From: Hyalella azteca
Lineage: Eukaryota > Arthropoda > Malacostraca > Amphipoda > Hyalellidae
Direction of reading: 5' to 3'
DNA length: 64,000 nt
Assembly: GCF_000764305.2 (NCBI RefSeq)
Contig: NW_025944333.1
Location: forward strand, 165,473 to 229,472
Positions 12,601 to 23,344 of this stretch are shown piece after piece. A program made the position numbers and the translations under genes. The notes beneath the pieces are model-generated. The model was not told where the DNA came from and did not search any database. It saw only the letters and a program-made list of their open reading frames with translations. The first letter of the stretch is position 1. Every line of letters begins with the position of its first letter.

Positions 12601-15315
12601 AATTGTATGCCTCAGAGGTAAGGAGGTTAAGATGGAAAAGGAACACGATACGTCAGAAAATTAGAACAATTAAAAATTTAACATAGGGACAACTTTGAAG
12701 CCGAAGCCTCATCTTTACTCTGCCGCAAACTTTCGAAAAGGAAATCATGATTAACTCAAAATTTATCCCTAATAATTATGTAAATTGTAGTAACATTAGA
12801 TGATGTTCATCACCTAAACATGACAATTTTTTAGGAAAACATGACAATTTCTGAGTGAAATAAAAAGGCTCAGTACCAAGATACAAACTCCGGAAATTAT
12901 AACAAAGCATATTCATTTCAAAATAAAATATTATATCAACCAACGCTTGCGTTGACGAGGGAGTAGAATTGACTGTAATGTAATTGCTAGGTAAATATTT
13001 TATCTTAACACTTTGACTCCGATTGCTTCATCTTGTACAATTATTTCATTTTTTGTACTTTTTTTAAGCAGGGTTGCCAGACGGTCATTTATTCCGGACA
13101 AATTCCGTGATTTAGTTTTTCTCAATTGCGATGGCCGGCTAAAATTTATGATAGGAGTACTTCCTAATTAAATTGTAAATACTGCAAAAAGAAAATAAAT
13201 GGAATTTTTATAGAGGAACCTACAAATAAACTAGTATACATTGAATTATCGGCCTTTTTTAGCCTTTTTTGTTCTCGGATTTGGCCGATTTTAGGTAACC
13301 TGAATTATGTACCACTACCTCCTGGAAAAATGCATTTCGTGGTACGCATATGCACCAATACGTAGTCAACGTGTTAATGCTGGCTTTAGTTTGTCTTAAA
13401 CTGAATAAGGATTAATATCAATTAACAAATTCTGTTTAAATTTATAAAAATTCAAATTCAAATGACAGCTATAATAATTATTAATTTTCTACGTTTCAAG
13501 CCACCCACTCTGAACAAGGTCTATGAATGATACCCAATGATAGGTAATTTCTGACAAAAAGTTCATGAATTAAGTTTAAGCGAATCAGTGTTAACTATAA
13601 CAATTTTAAATTTAAATAGAGACATTAAACTTTTAGGATTAATTTACAACTTTTAATGCGTTGCATGTCCATTTAATCAATGATATAAATCTGTTTGACT
13701 TTTGATATCTAAATTGGTACCGAAATCACAAAAATAGTAATTTATATTGAAAACGGTGGCAGGGTGGCCTAGTGGTTAAAGTTCAGAGTACCAAGATTGG
13801 CGCCGAGAGGCGCGGGTTCGATCCCAGCTCTGTGCGCCAGTTTCTGGTCAGAATCGGCAAGGAGGCCGGGCGGTTAAGCACAGCAGAATTGTAGCAGTGA
13901 GTTGTGAGTTTGAGACCGCAAAATACTGTGAATGTTCTGCGATGTTAAGAATCAGCGACAGGCCTACGGCCTACTAAACGCTGAAACCGCTATTTATTTT
14001 TTTTTAATAAAAGTTATAATTTCGCACAATAAGCATTCTGAATTGCGGTAATTAGTAATTTATAATCGTAAATATTGATGCAACTTCCGTTATGTACGCA
14101 AAATCCGTTCTAAGAACAATTCACAGAAAAATCAACGTTTCCATGCTTGCTTACCAGAAAAAGTGAAGGCTTCGACTTTCCGCGGCCTTCAGCGATGAGC
14201 ATAATTGCGGTGTTGAAAAGGATGGCAATGGCTGATGTAAATATAGACAGAATCCACACAACTTTCGAAAATGGGTAAATCAGTCCAAGCCACTCGGGAA
14301 GGGGAGCAGGGTTACGAATAATGAAGGCCTGTCCTTCGCTGAAGTATGGAAAGGTTATGTCGAAATCAGTGTACACGTCTTCGGTGACAGGAAAGTTGTT
14401 GATTACCAAATGTTTGCCGTTGATGATAAGATCAACTAGCAATCCGTTCCAAGTTCCATTTGCTTTAGTTCCCCATTCATTATCAGCAGCAATCAGCTGG
14501 GTGTTGTAAGAGAATCCATATTTGTTTGCAACAATGGAAAGGAGATTGAGAGAGAACCCCTGGCATCCAATTTTTTCATCATAGGTCACGAATGGCTTGT
14601 CATAGCAATTAGAAGCTAAATCTAGAACTCCTCCAGTCATGTTAAAATGTACAGCCCCAAATAGTTGTGCTTTATTTCTGATTTTGTCCGGCTGGTAGAT
14701 TCCAAGCAATTTTTCGATTTCCTCTGCCTTTTGACCGGGAATTTTGTGCTGCATTTGATGAACCGCAAAACGATTCCTTTCGTCGTCTATGCGGTCTATC
14801 GATACAACGTATAAAGATCTCTGAAATAGTCTGTTTGCTATGATACTTTTAGACGACACCTCAGATTCAACTCCAAGAAGAATGAGGTAGTCAGGGTTCC
14901 AAACCGTTGACAATGCTTCAGCATCGAGGAAAGGTGTAGGGTCACGATGATACAGAAGAAAGATAATCATAGTTTCTCCACGAAGATAGTACTTATCAAT
15001 GATCACTCGTGAATCGCGCAAGATGTCCAGTGAAATCCAAATGGTTGACTGCAAAAAGTCAGCGGCCCACCTTGAAACTTCATCCAAGTCGGCGTAACTA
15101 TCAATTTCCTGATCATAGAGAAACATTATAGCATCCCCCGACAGTGTTTCTGTAATCAGGTTCTTGAGAATCTCCGTATACGTTAAAGAAGTTTCGTTGA
15201 ACATTAGATTCACTTCAAATTTAGCCTCTGTCGAATAAACGCTCAATATTGCAAGCAGAGCAGCAGTCTTCAGCTGCCTCGCCCTCATCTTTACTCGTTC
15301 AGTTGAAGATTGCAA
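9545..15315 (-). CDS. Ionotropic receptor (IR/iGluR-related) channel, 5 exons, complete
   Basis: Ligand-gated cation channel of the ionotropic glutamate receptor superfamily. Its divergent form fits the arthropod IR chemosensory branch rather than a synaptic receptor. Exons (5'-3'): 15315-14155, 12582-12386, 11965-11725, 10576-10430, 9688-9545. Phases match at every junction and the product is 629 aa. Residues 10-32 look like a signal peptide, so Met10 may be the true start. An extracellular amino domain runs to about 215, ligand-binding lobe S1 spans about 217-335, M1 351-374 and a pore loop near 403-413. M3 spans about 415-434 with the family motif AYTSNLVACLTVP. Lobe S2 covers about 436-575 and M4 about 589-615. 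The S1 arginine that binds the amino-acid carboxylate in iGluRs is not seen at its expected place (VTEDVYTDFDITFPY), so glutamate is an unlikely ligand. Intron 3 is full of splice-site minisatellites. Confidence 0.88.
9690..10190. repeat. 96-bp tandem repeat in IR intron 4
   Basis: About five imperfect units of roughly 96 bp. The landmark gcgagagtga recurs at 9773, 9869, 9965, 10065 and 10159, and each unit also carries tagtgacatcatacaatat. The array starts right beside the exon 5 acceptor but does not visibly copy it. Confidence 0.8.
10430..10576 (-). CDS. IR exon 4 (ligand-binding lobe S2, second half)
   Basis: 49 codons, phase 0 at both ends, from VYPSYISWILPKNT to VETPSQDT. The donor is GTGAGT. 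The pattern of a short beta strand, a proline, then TAFISEALQRLVESGISYK is typical of the S2 helix before M4 in IRs. Its acceptor lies inside the first unit of the 52-bp array. Confidence 0.85.
10560..10905. repeat. 52-bp minisatellite that copies the exon 4 acceptor, 7 units
   Basis: The landmark gatacacc occurs at 10570, 10622, 10674, 10726, 10778, 10830 and 10882, exactly 52 bp apart. On the minus strand each unit contains the acceptor tract tatttacgccag followed by the first bases of exon 4 (gtgtatcctagctac). Units 1-5 keep the AG; units 6 and 7 (acacccgg) have lost it. Unit 1 is the real exon edge. Confidence 0.9.
11011..11156. repeat. 30-bp tandem repeat, 5 units
   Basis: The unit acatctgatgtaggtacaca plus ttatttacgt repeats five times; one unit is 29 bp and the last is degraded. 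Because 30 is a multiple of three, the minus strand stays open as MYVNNVYLHQ repeats, which is an artefact. It sits in IR intron 3 between the two splice-site arrays. Confidence 0.9.
11475..11734. repeat. 20-bp minisatellite that copies the exon 3 donor, 13 units
   Basis: The plus-strand unit ctcggactcaccgtctcacg repeats 13 times without spacers. Its complement is the exon 3 end plus 5' splice site: cgtgagac, then a/g, then gtgagtccgag. The unit beside the exon is the working donor (GAGACA|GTGAGTCC). All but about two units keep GT. The unit near 11617 reads AAG|GTAAGTCC on the minus strand, a better donor than the real one. Units near 11637 and 11657 have lost GT. Confidence 0.92.
11725..11965 (-). 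CDS. IR exon 3 (ligand-binding lobe S2, first half)
   Basis: Acceptor attttgccag; the first base completes the Arg codon begun in exon 2. It encodes ILHVDYGDFLTNAMQT through ESTYFMRET, including GLYAGTHAVLDAYSYL, the S2 core. A second GT eight bases earlier (ATGC|GTGAGA) would leave phase 1 and does not fit exon 4, so the donor at 11724 is chosen. Confidence 0.82.
12386..12582 (-). CDS. IR exon 2 (pore loop and M3)
   Basis: Starts IMSSILEVD after acceptor ttgtatgccag, phase 0, and ends AAT TTA AG in phase 2. It encodes the pore loop and the M3 gate motif SAYTSNLVACLTVP, the IR counterpart of SYTANLAAFLTV in iGluRs. Confidence 0.88.
13068..13390 (+). repeat. Dispersed repeat, copy 1 (in IR intron 1)
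   Basis: Shares blocks such as gatttagtttt, attgcgatggccgg, ttgaattat and acgtgttaa, in the same order, with the complement of 46985-47240. Divergent, non-coding and probably an old transposon remnant. The start cagggttgcc is hAT-like, but no matching far end was found. Confidence 0.5.
13756..14008 (+). mobile_element. tRNA-derived SINE
   Basis: Has the two internal RNA polymerase III promoter boxes of a tRNA head: box A TGGCCTAGTGG at 13765-13775 and box B GGTTCGATCCC at 13815-13825. A tRNA-unrelated body and a T-rich tail ending about 14008 follow. It lies antisense within intron 1 of the IR gene. SINEs of this kind are moved by LINE machinery; the LINE at the window end is not shown to be its partner. 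Confidence 0.82.
14155..15315 (-). CDS. IR exon 1 (signal peptide, amino domain, S1, M1)
   Basis: 387 codons ending KSKPSLFL at donor GTAAGC, phase 0. The ATG at 15315 is the first in frame; the ATG nine codons later gives a cleaner signal peptide (RARQLKTAALLAILSVYSTE). S1 is recognised by CQGFSLNLLSIVANKYGFSY, then TWNGLLVDLIINGKH and DFDITFPYFSEGQAF. M1 is KVVWILSIFTSAIAILFNTA. Confidence 0.9.
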
Positions 15316-18300
15316 ATCAACTGCTGGTTCTGCATGTGTGGTGTCGCTTGCTGTGTATAATTTGTCAATTATTAATGCAAAATGAGAATTAAATATGTTA
15401 GTACGTGTCTATTGGATGAACGAATTCTCTAGCATTGCATTTTAAATACGTAGTGCTTGTGGCAAGTATAGTCACGCAAGAAAATCATACACGAGCGGCT
15501 CTACAAAATTAATTCATCTTTCCATTTTAGCTTATGATTTCGAAATAAAATTTGTCTCATTCATCGTTGAAACTACATCGCATATTGCACTCTATTTGCA
15601 GAATTTGTAAGATGAGTTATTTTATATTGCATAGTTTGGACGTCAGTGAGTAATGTTAATGCACTTGCAAAACGTATCGCATATGCTAAATGAAGCTGAA
15701 GAATTACTGCCCACCCTAATTAAAATTTTATATCATTAAAGACTCAAATTATTATGCAGTCTGTAACGAGCATTTGAAAAGAGCATATGTGATATTTAGA
15801 GGTTAAGTTCATGGACATAAAAAAAACACTGTCAATAAAGGACTGTTGAAAGCATGTTTAATTTATCGTGATTGATGTCGAGTGCTACGGACGCTGTCGA
15901 ATTAATTCATAAATTCTATTAAACTTTAATAGTAGCTCAACAATACTTCATTTCTCAAATAGAGCTAGCAGACTGGAGTAAACGGTGCATACAAATGCCA
16001 TGTGTGTTCATTAAATTTACTCATCAATTACTCACGCTATAAAATACCAATACCGAAACTAAGGAGACCTGACTGAGCAGCTTTTATTTTCCAACAAAAG
16101 ACTAGAGTGTCACATGTGTCATATAAAGTTCTTTAATTGGCATCTAGATTTCTTCTTTGACAACCTGATGTTGTTGGCTATCAGAAGGTGACAAACAGAA
16201 ATCATTAGCGAAATAATGGCGTCAAATCTAATTGAGTCTCAGTATGATTGACAGTCTCAGAGACCTCCTGGAGACCTAAACACTGATACGGGATTATAAG
16301 AAAAAATAATAAATAAAATGAATGAGTCTCATATCAATACGTTGGTGTATGATTCAATCAATATTTTTTAATCATTTATTAGAATTTCGAATGGATATCA
16401 GGATATCACTTAAAAAGTGTGCGTGAGGCTAAAATAAATGACATGAATGATTCAAGTGAAAACTGCATTAAGGAGAATAATTGAGCAATATTAATCACCG
16501 ATGAATTGTTTATGATGGTTACTTGCGAATGGTCTGGGCAATATATCATATAGTATAGATACTGCTTTCCATTATTATTATAAATTAAATGTTCTCGTAC
16601 CCGGATCATAACGGCAGAAACATGGCAAGTTCTCTACTTTAGAATTTATAAGTTTATTGATTGGTTCAATAAGCTTCAGCATCAGCTAAATCTTACACGC
16701 AGTTTTTCAAACTTAATTGAAACTATAATTTAAACATCAAATATAATAATAATAATTTTTGTCTTGGCTTGGCTTATTGCACTGAAGATGTTGGGACATC
16801 TTTATTTGCGTTATTTACATGTAAAGCTTAATTAAAACATTGCATAGTTTTAAAGCGCTCTCGCAAATTTTATTCATGTGTGATGTAATTATAGAAAATG
16901 GTTATAAAACCACCAAAAACATTATTTTTAGAAACTGTCGCGTTGCCCCCCTCCCCCCCAAATAACATTTTCCTATTCGAAAAAAAAAATGTTGGTTACA
17001 TGTCTTTGCTCGAAACTCTTTAATTGATTAAGGGCTTTTTAATTGAGGTTTTAAAAGTACGGTGGTTGCCAGCAAGGTCAGAAGCCATTCAAATTTGAAT
17101 ATCATCGCTACTAGCGTTCAATATGCACGATACAATAAAATTTAGTAGCCAGGCCCACAGGAACATATTTACCGATTTGGAACTGAGGTTATCAAGCGAC
17201 GAACTTTATTCGCCATGTTATATCGAATTATATTGAATAAAATAGCACACAAATCTGGTGCCTCTGCTCTGCTTGTCCTTCAGGTTTTGACATCTCACGG
17301 AGGACGACAACGGCGTAGATAGCAAAGGATACTGTAGGGAGCAGTGGATGCCTGTAGAATATTAAGACCTCTCCAGTGCGTAGGTATTGGAGGAGCGAGT
17401 CTTCTTGTCTTCGTGGAGTAATTGCAATGGTTTATATTTTTTAGTCTCTTTTTAATGACGGGCAAATAATTTCATATTATAAAGTTAAATAATATTTCAT
17501 TTTATTTCTATGTGACTTATATTTGATTTAAATTAATGTCAATAAAATTACGACATCCGTGATAATTTATCGTTATGCAAGGCTGTCCACCGTGAAACCA
17601 TTCTAGTCGTGAAAGAATGACTTCCTTTTTCTATTATAATCACACATATAATGCCTAAGATAATTTCTGTAAAATACCCCTTAATTGGTCTTTTATGCGT
17701 CATTTCAGCAGTCAACCCTCCATTTTTGTCTTGCAATTATTTCCGTTTATATTTATATACCCGTTTTTCCGTAGTACCGGATTCAAATTGAAGTCGAACG
17801 TGTGGAACGTATGCTCATTTGCTTTCGTCCTGTTTCACACTTTTTACAAACGACGCCGCGCCAACAACAACACTTTTTACAGATATCATCGAGGAGTCAA
17901 GTTACTCTAGTATAAATATAAAACAATGTTCATCCTAAGGGTATTCCCAATCTCACTCCTATAATTCATAGCTCCTGAATAAAATAATTTGTATTTATTG
18001 GAGTTTATAGCCTATCTACCTACTAGTACCTAGTTGTTCTTTACTGTCCTAACTTGAAAATAAGTAAACGATGGTAAGTTACCCTATTTAAAAAAAAATG
18101 TCTGTAGTCTATACTATAGTTAGTCAGATGAAAAAAAAGTGAAACTTTTATTCTTCATAAATGAGTTATGAGTCAAATCTTTAAACTGAAACTGGTCAAG
18201 CTTGTAATTCTGGGAAAAATATGTAATGTAGAATGGGCCTACTGCCTACACTTCACATATTTTCACCTGCAATTTTTATGAATTGACCATTGAATAATAA

Positions 18301-18763
18301 TTTTTACCTGCAATTTTAGGAAATTTCTGTGTGATATTTCAAGCAGGGAATACCTATTATGTAGAATATTCTAGAAATTGAAAATACAAAATTCTATTTT
18401 GTAAGCAATTTTTAAAAATCACTGGCAAAAAGTAATGTTTTTGTATTTATATGAAGGCTGTAAAAGCAAAGGCTGTAAAAATGGATAAAATTGACTGAAA
18501 GCCAATTTGGAATATTGAGCTGAACTGCTGAAGTTTACTCAAGTCCGAAAGTTGTAGGTAAAAACAAAGGTTTCACCATAGATTAGCAAAAAGTCCTGGG
18601 GAAAATCCACTATGCAGAGGGTGGATGCAGCGTCGGCAATATATGGATTTTTAAGCCCAAAGCGTTGCCGGCCATTTTAAAGATGCGTCGCCGGGTAATT
18701 TTTAATGAAAAGCCATTTACGCTGAGTAATGACAAACTATTTACAAGCCACAAACTTATTACA
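15316..18763. other. Non-coding region upstream of the IR gene
   Basis: AT-rich. No exon with recognisable protein, no RNA gene and no clear repeat was seen. The IR promoter must lie at its left end, but I cannot point to a specific motif. Confidence 0.5.
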
Positions 18764-19711
18764 AGGTTGCATGCACGTGTTACCCCAAATAACTAATTTT
18801 ACCCTAAAAACAGTCCGGTTGTACAGCAATTGTCAACTGAACAAGTAATAAAGCAGTCTGACCGCTCTAATGCAACCGAAACTACGCAATCGAAAAAATG
18901 TTGTTTACATTTTTTGCGGGAACTCATCGCAACTGATTTCCGGACAAGCTTCGCTGCATCGTAATCCATCCAACGTACTGGAAACCTTACTTTTTTTCTA
19001 AATAGTTGGCTGAAGACTGAGAAATATATTAAATGCAAGAATTTCAATCTAAATGTGTCGGCAAGATCTTCTGAAGGCGAAAATTTTGCCGATAATGCGT
19101 CGCCGTAGGTCTTTAAATCTTCGTTCACTCTCCGCACAGTGGGGGAAAATATTCTATTTTTGTAATTTTTTATTGAATAAATCAGGATGAAGCTGTTGGA
19201 ATTGTAAAATTTGCCACATATGCTAAATGAGTATTATTTTCTGATTCATGGGGGATGGGTGGCTTCTTCCCAGTTTTTGACTTGGGACTGAAAGCAATCT
19301 AATTTGAAATATTGGCCAGAATTTCCTTAAAAACATCCACTATGCAGAGAGTGGATGAATATTGCAAGACCTTTGGCAATGCTTCTGTAGCAAAATTTAC
19401 GGTTTCAGAAGATCTTGCTAACACATCTAGATTGAAATTCTTGCATTTAATATACTTATCAGTCTTTGGCCAACTATTTAGAAAAAAGTAAGGTTTCCGG
19501 TACGATGGATGGATCAGGATGCAGTGAAGCTTGTCCAGAAATCAGTTGCGATGAGTTCCCGCCAAAAAAAATGTAAACAAGTTTACGATTGCGTAGTTGC
19601 GGTCACATTAGAGCGGTCAGACTGCATTATCACATGTTCAGTTGACACTTGCTGTACAATTGGACTGTTATTAGGGTAAATATAGTTATTTGGGATAACA
19701 TGTGCATGCAA
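18764..19711. repeat. Large imperfect inverted repeat (arms about 360 bp)
   Basis: The left arm (about 18764-19137) and right arm (about 19348-19711) are reverse complements with scattered mismatches and small indels, separated by about 210 bp. Matching landmarks are ttgcatgcac, ctgtacaac/ctgtacaat, agagcggtcagactgc and ttcagaagatcttgc. A third partial copy of the inner edge (cactatgcagagggtggatg) lies near 18608. Likely a foldback transposon or an inverted duplication. Confidence 0.75.
18799..19137 (-). pseudogene. Unidentified 112-codon open frame in the left arm
   Basis: An open frame beginning with Met (MRRVNEDLKTYGDALSAKF) and rich in Lys, Arg and Cys. The same frame can be followed in the right arm on the opposite strand but is broken by stops and frameshifts, so both arms come from one once-coding sequence. 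I do not recognise the protein. It may be part of a transposon protein. Confidence 0.3.
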
Positions 19712-20186
19712 CCATAGTGGAAGTCTATGAAGAGAGGTACTTATGTCGGTCCACCGCTGTGCAGCGGTCCGCGGTCTTAACCCTTCGCAAGGCCCCATGC
19801 CCTTGGCCCTTGGGCCCCTGTTGCAAGTTGCAATGGTCTAAACTCAACGGTTTGACTCCCATGGTCTCATCACAACTCCCTTTAGAAATACGTAAAGTTT
19901 TGAAATTGATATAAATATATCAATAAATATTTGAACTGGGAAATTCCTTAGTTACTTACGTTGGTTCCAGAATGATATCAATGACGTAAAAAATGACAAT
20001 GACAATTATGACATCGGTTAAGAAGCTTCAGCCATGATCTCAGCTCTGCTCAGTCCTTTTACCTCGTAATTAATTATGTTAGAACTTCGATGTTCAAATG
20101 TTGATACTACTGGCAAGTGTCAATATCACAATCAAAATTATTTCACCATCAGAAATATGTTATAATATCACAATCGAAAATATTAT

Positions 20187-20625
20187 NNNNNNNNNNNNNN
20201 NNNNNNNNNNNNNNNNNNNNNNNNNNNNNNNNNNNNNNNNNNNNNNNNNNNNNNNNNNNNNNNNNNNNNNNNNNNNNNNNNNNNNNNNNNNNNNNNNNNN
20301 NNNNNNNNNNNNNNNNNNNNNNNNNNNNNNNNNNNNNNNNNNNNNNNNNNNNNNNNNNNNNNNNNNNNNNNNNNNNNNNNNNNNNNNNNNNNNNNNNNNN
20401 NNNNNNNNNNNNNNNNNNNNNNNNNNNNNNNNNNNNNNNNNNNNNNNNNNNNNNNNNNNNNNNNNNNNNNNNNNNNNNNNNNNNNNNNNNNNNNNNNNNN
20501 NNNNNNNNNNNNNNNNNNNNNNNNNNNNNNNNNNNNNNNNNNNNNNNNNNNNNNNNNNNNNNNNNNNNNNNNNNNNNNNNNNNNNNNNNNNNNNNNNNNN
20601 NNNNNNNNNNNNNNNNNNNNNNNNN
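20187..20625. other. Assembly gap (439 N)
   Basis: A run of N. Open frames spanning it are meaningless. Confidence 1.
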
Positions 20626-21051
20626 GTATTTAGCCAGTATTTCTTGCATCAGAGATACTGTCAAGTATTTCAATGCTAACAGCATCAAAATCCACACAGA
20701 AACGTAAAATTTTAATAGGTTTTACACTGAAATTTACGCTCCTATTGAAAAGAAGTGAGACCAATTTCAAATCAAATTCGACTAAATTGAATCCATCACG
20801 CTTTCTGGCATCTTCTCTCGCAGCTGATTGCAGTTACAGTTCATTTTTTTAGCTTAAGTTGCCAATACGTATTTAATGTAGACATATTCTTCCGTTGGTA
20901 CAAAACTTACAAAATAACCTTGAATTATTGATTGCTAATTTCTTGTATTACGTAAATGTTTATGATTCAAATTAATCATAGAAGATTAGAAGTTGCATCT
21001 CCATAATTCCATGTTGAATTAAAATTATTCATAGAAGGTTCACTTACTGAT

Positions 21052-21424
21052 GCCAGCGCTAGCAGCGGAAGGCAAATGAACTACTTTATTATTTAGTATC
21101 TTGACTAATTATATAATATCGTATTCTGTTTAGGCACAGTCTCTTAAAGTGTTCCAGCAACATATTTTCCATTATTAATTATTTAAATATATTAACTTGT
21201 GGTGCAGTAAGATATCAAATTGTTTGAATTCTAAACAAACATGGCGCATCGACATCCAGATCCTAGCGCCAGCAGTGGCCATTCAAGGAACTACTTTATT
21301 ACTTGGTATATTTACTATGATAATAATAATATATTATTCTGCTTAGGCACAGTCTCTCAAAATGTTGCAGCAACACATTTTCCATTGCTAATTATTTACA
21401 TTTATTTATTTGTGGTACACCGAA
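21052..21424. repeat. Direct duplication, about 155-bp units
   Basis: 21052-21207 and 21266-21424 are diverged direct copies. Shared landmarks are aactactttatta, cttaggcacagtctct and ttttccatt, followed by aattattta. Confidence 0.75.
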
Positions 21425-21428
21425 ATAA

Positions 21429-21478
21429 TGTTGATGTTCTTACTATGTTGATGTTCTTACTATGTTGATGTTCTTGGT
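21429..21478. repeat. 20-bp tandem repeat, about 2.5 units
   Basis: The unit gttgatgttcttactat repeats with a final diverged unit. Confidence 0.75.
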
Positions 21479-22264
21479 GTACCACATTGTTACCGGTGTC
21501 TCAACGCGGGTGAGATGAACTCATCGCCTACTTTGACTAACTTGTTGGTAACCAAGAATTAAGGAAGCTAATATGATGACTAGAGGTTGAAAAGGAAAAT
21601 GAAATGCAAATACTGGTTCTAATAACTATTGGGATCTCATACAGTGAAAGTGACAGAATAATGACAGAATAAAGGGAAATGTGTAAAACTGATTAGCTGA
21701 AGCTGAACTAAATATGACGCCAAGTAAAAATGCACACGGACCAATGAGTAAGATGCACACCAATAACTGCTTCCAATGCAAGTCAGTTAGGAGGTTTATA
21801 GGGTGCTAATCACTCAAGAGGTCAAGGACTAAGGAGAGCTTTCCAGCAAATCACTTGAGAGGTTAGGGACTAGGGAGCGTGGGACAGCAATTTATACAGC
21901 ACCACACTTTAGAATAGTTTTTGGCATAAATTTATGTAATCAATTACTGATCTAAACCTGACCTGAAAAGAATGAGAATTATTTTAGTTGAATTTATAAA
22001 ATATTTAAACACTTCAATATAAACACACAGTAACACACATAAGAGGGAAAAAGGGGACAACATATAAGAGGAACAAGAGGGTGTGCTGCAAAGTAGCCTA
22101 AACCACCCCCGCCAACATGCCCCCACACCAGCACATCCCTTGTGCCGATGATGCTTACTAAGGACATTTTATTAAGCGCATTACAAAATTTTACAGTTAA
22201 AACAACTATCTGAACATCAAAAATTACTTTGTCACCCTGCTGAGATCCCATACTCTAACAAAGT

Positions 22265-22327
22265 TTTTTTTATAGTTTTTCATTTCTCGATGCGTCCTTA
22301 ATGTGTCGGAATATACCGCGTTTACCC
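22265..22327. mobile_element. Fragment of element X (right end only)
   Basis: Matches the right end of the two X copies: tatagtttttcattt, then cgtccttaatgtgt, ending at ataccgcgtttaccc before TA. The rest of the element is missing here. Confidence 0.7.
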
Positions 22328-23344
22328 TATGTGTCAGTCAGTCAGTGTCAGTGTCAATGTGTCATTAATAGTTAGGCACATCGTAGGTAGTCATTCGTAT
22401 TTTGTAGCTAGATGTAACAAAATCTTAAATTTTTTATGATGAAACAGCATAAAAATTTATTTTTTTTAAATATATTGGTGCACAATTGCTTAATTGCACA
22501 TCTGCTGCATCATCACATGCATCATGCCAACATGTGTCAATCTTATTTCTGAAATACCTACTGGCAAGAATTTTTAAACATTGAGATTGAGGATAAAACT
22601 ATTGTAGAAGTAATTTTTGAAACTTGTAGAAGTTGTATTTAAATTTTTTTTTAGCTTTTTAAATTTTTTAATATAACTTTTTTATCTTGAATCCTGCTGC
22701 TTGTGTTTGAACTGGACTGCTTGCGTTTGAACATTGTTCAATCAGAACTTCAGAAGTTATTGAAAAATTTGAAATGACTTGTCAAAGTAGGGTAAACGCG
22801 GTATATTCCGTCATCGTGGGTAATTCCGTCACCAGGTCACCTCTCTAGTTTTTCCTTTACCTATATTGAGCTTTGTTTAGTTCCATGCGTTCGTTGATGG
22901 TTGAAATGGTGACGTCATACATTTGCGCATCAAACTACTGCCAAAACACTAGGTCTTGGCCATCTAGTGGGAAAATATCGAGATCCAAAGAGAGACAATG
23001 CACGCTACCCAGTGAGATCATCGAAAAATGTGTCAAATTTGACAGTTGACCTTGCTCTACCAAATAGTGAATACCTAACTGTTTGTATAGGAAGAATATT
23101 ATGGTTTGAGACTTTTAAATACGTCTGTGAATATATTGGGAAATAGGAATCCTTTAAGTATACTTGTATTCGCTGATTTCAAGTGGTAAATAAATTAATA
23201 GATGATTAAGTTGAGGAATGGATTTAGACACATGAAAACTAATTCCGTCACAACTTGAATTGGACACACACAGATTGTTCCAAGCTGTGTACAAAAATTA
23301 AAATTGGCTTAATTAAAAGCTTAATAGTTGTTAATTAAAAGCGT

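Larger units (their letters stand above)
19712..22260. other. Non-coding region with assembly gap
   Basis: No gene recognised. It contains the gap, a direct duplication and a short tandem repeat listed separately. Confidence 0.5.

Noticed and set aside
20098..20707. Three long frames over the gap
   Set aside because: They consist mostly of N.
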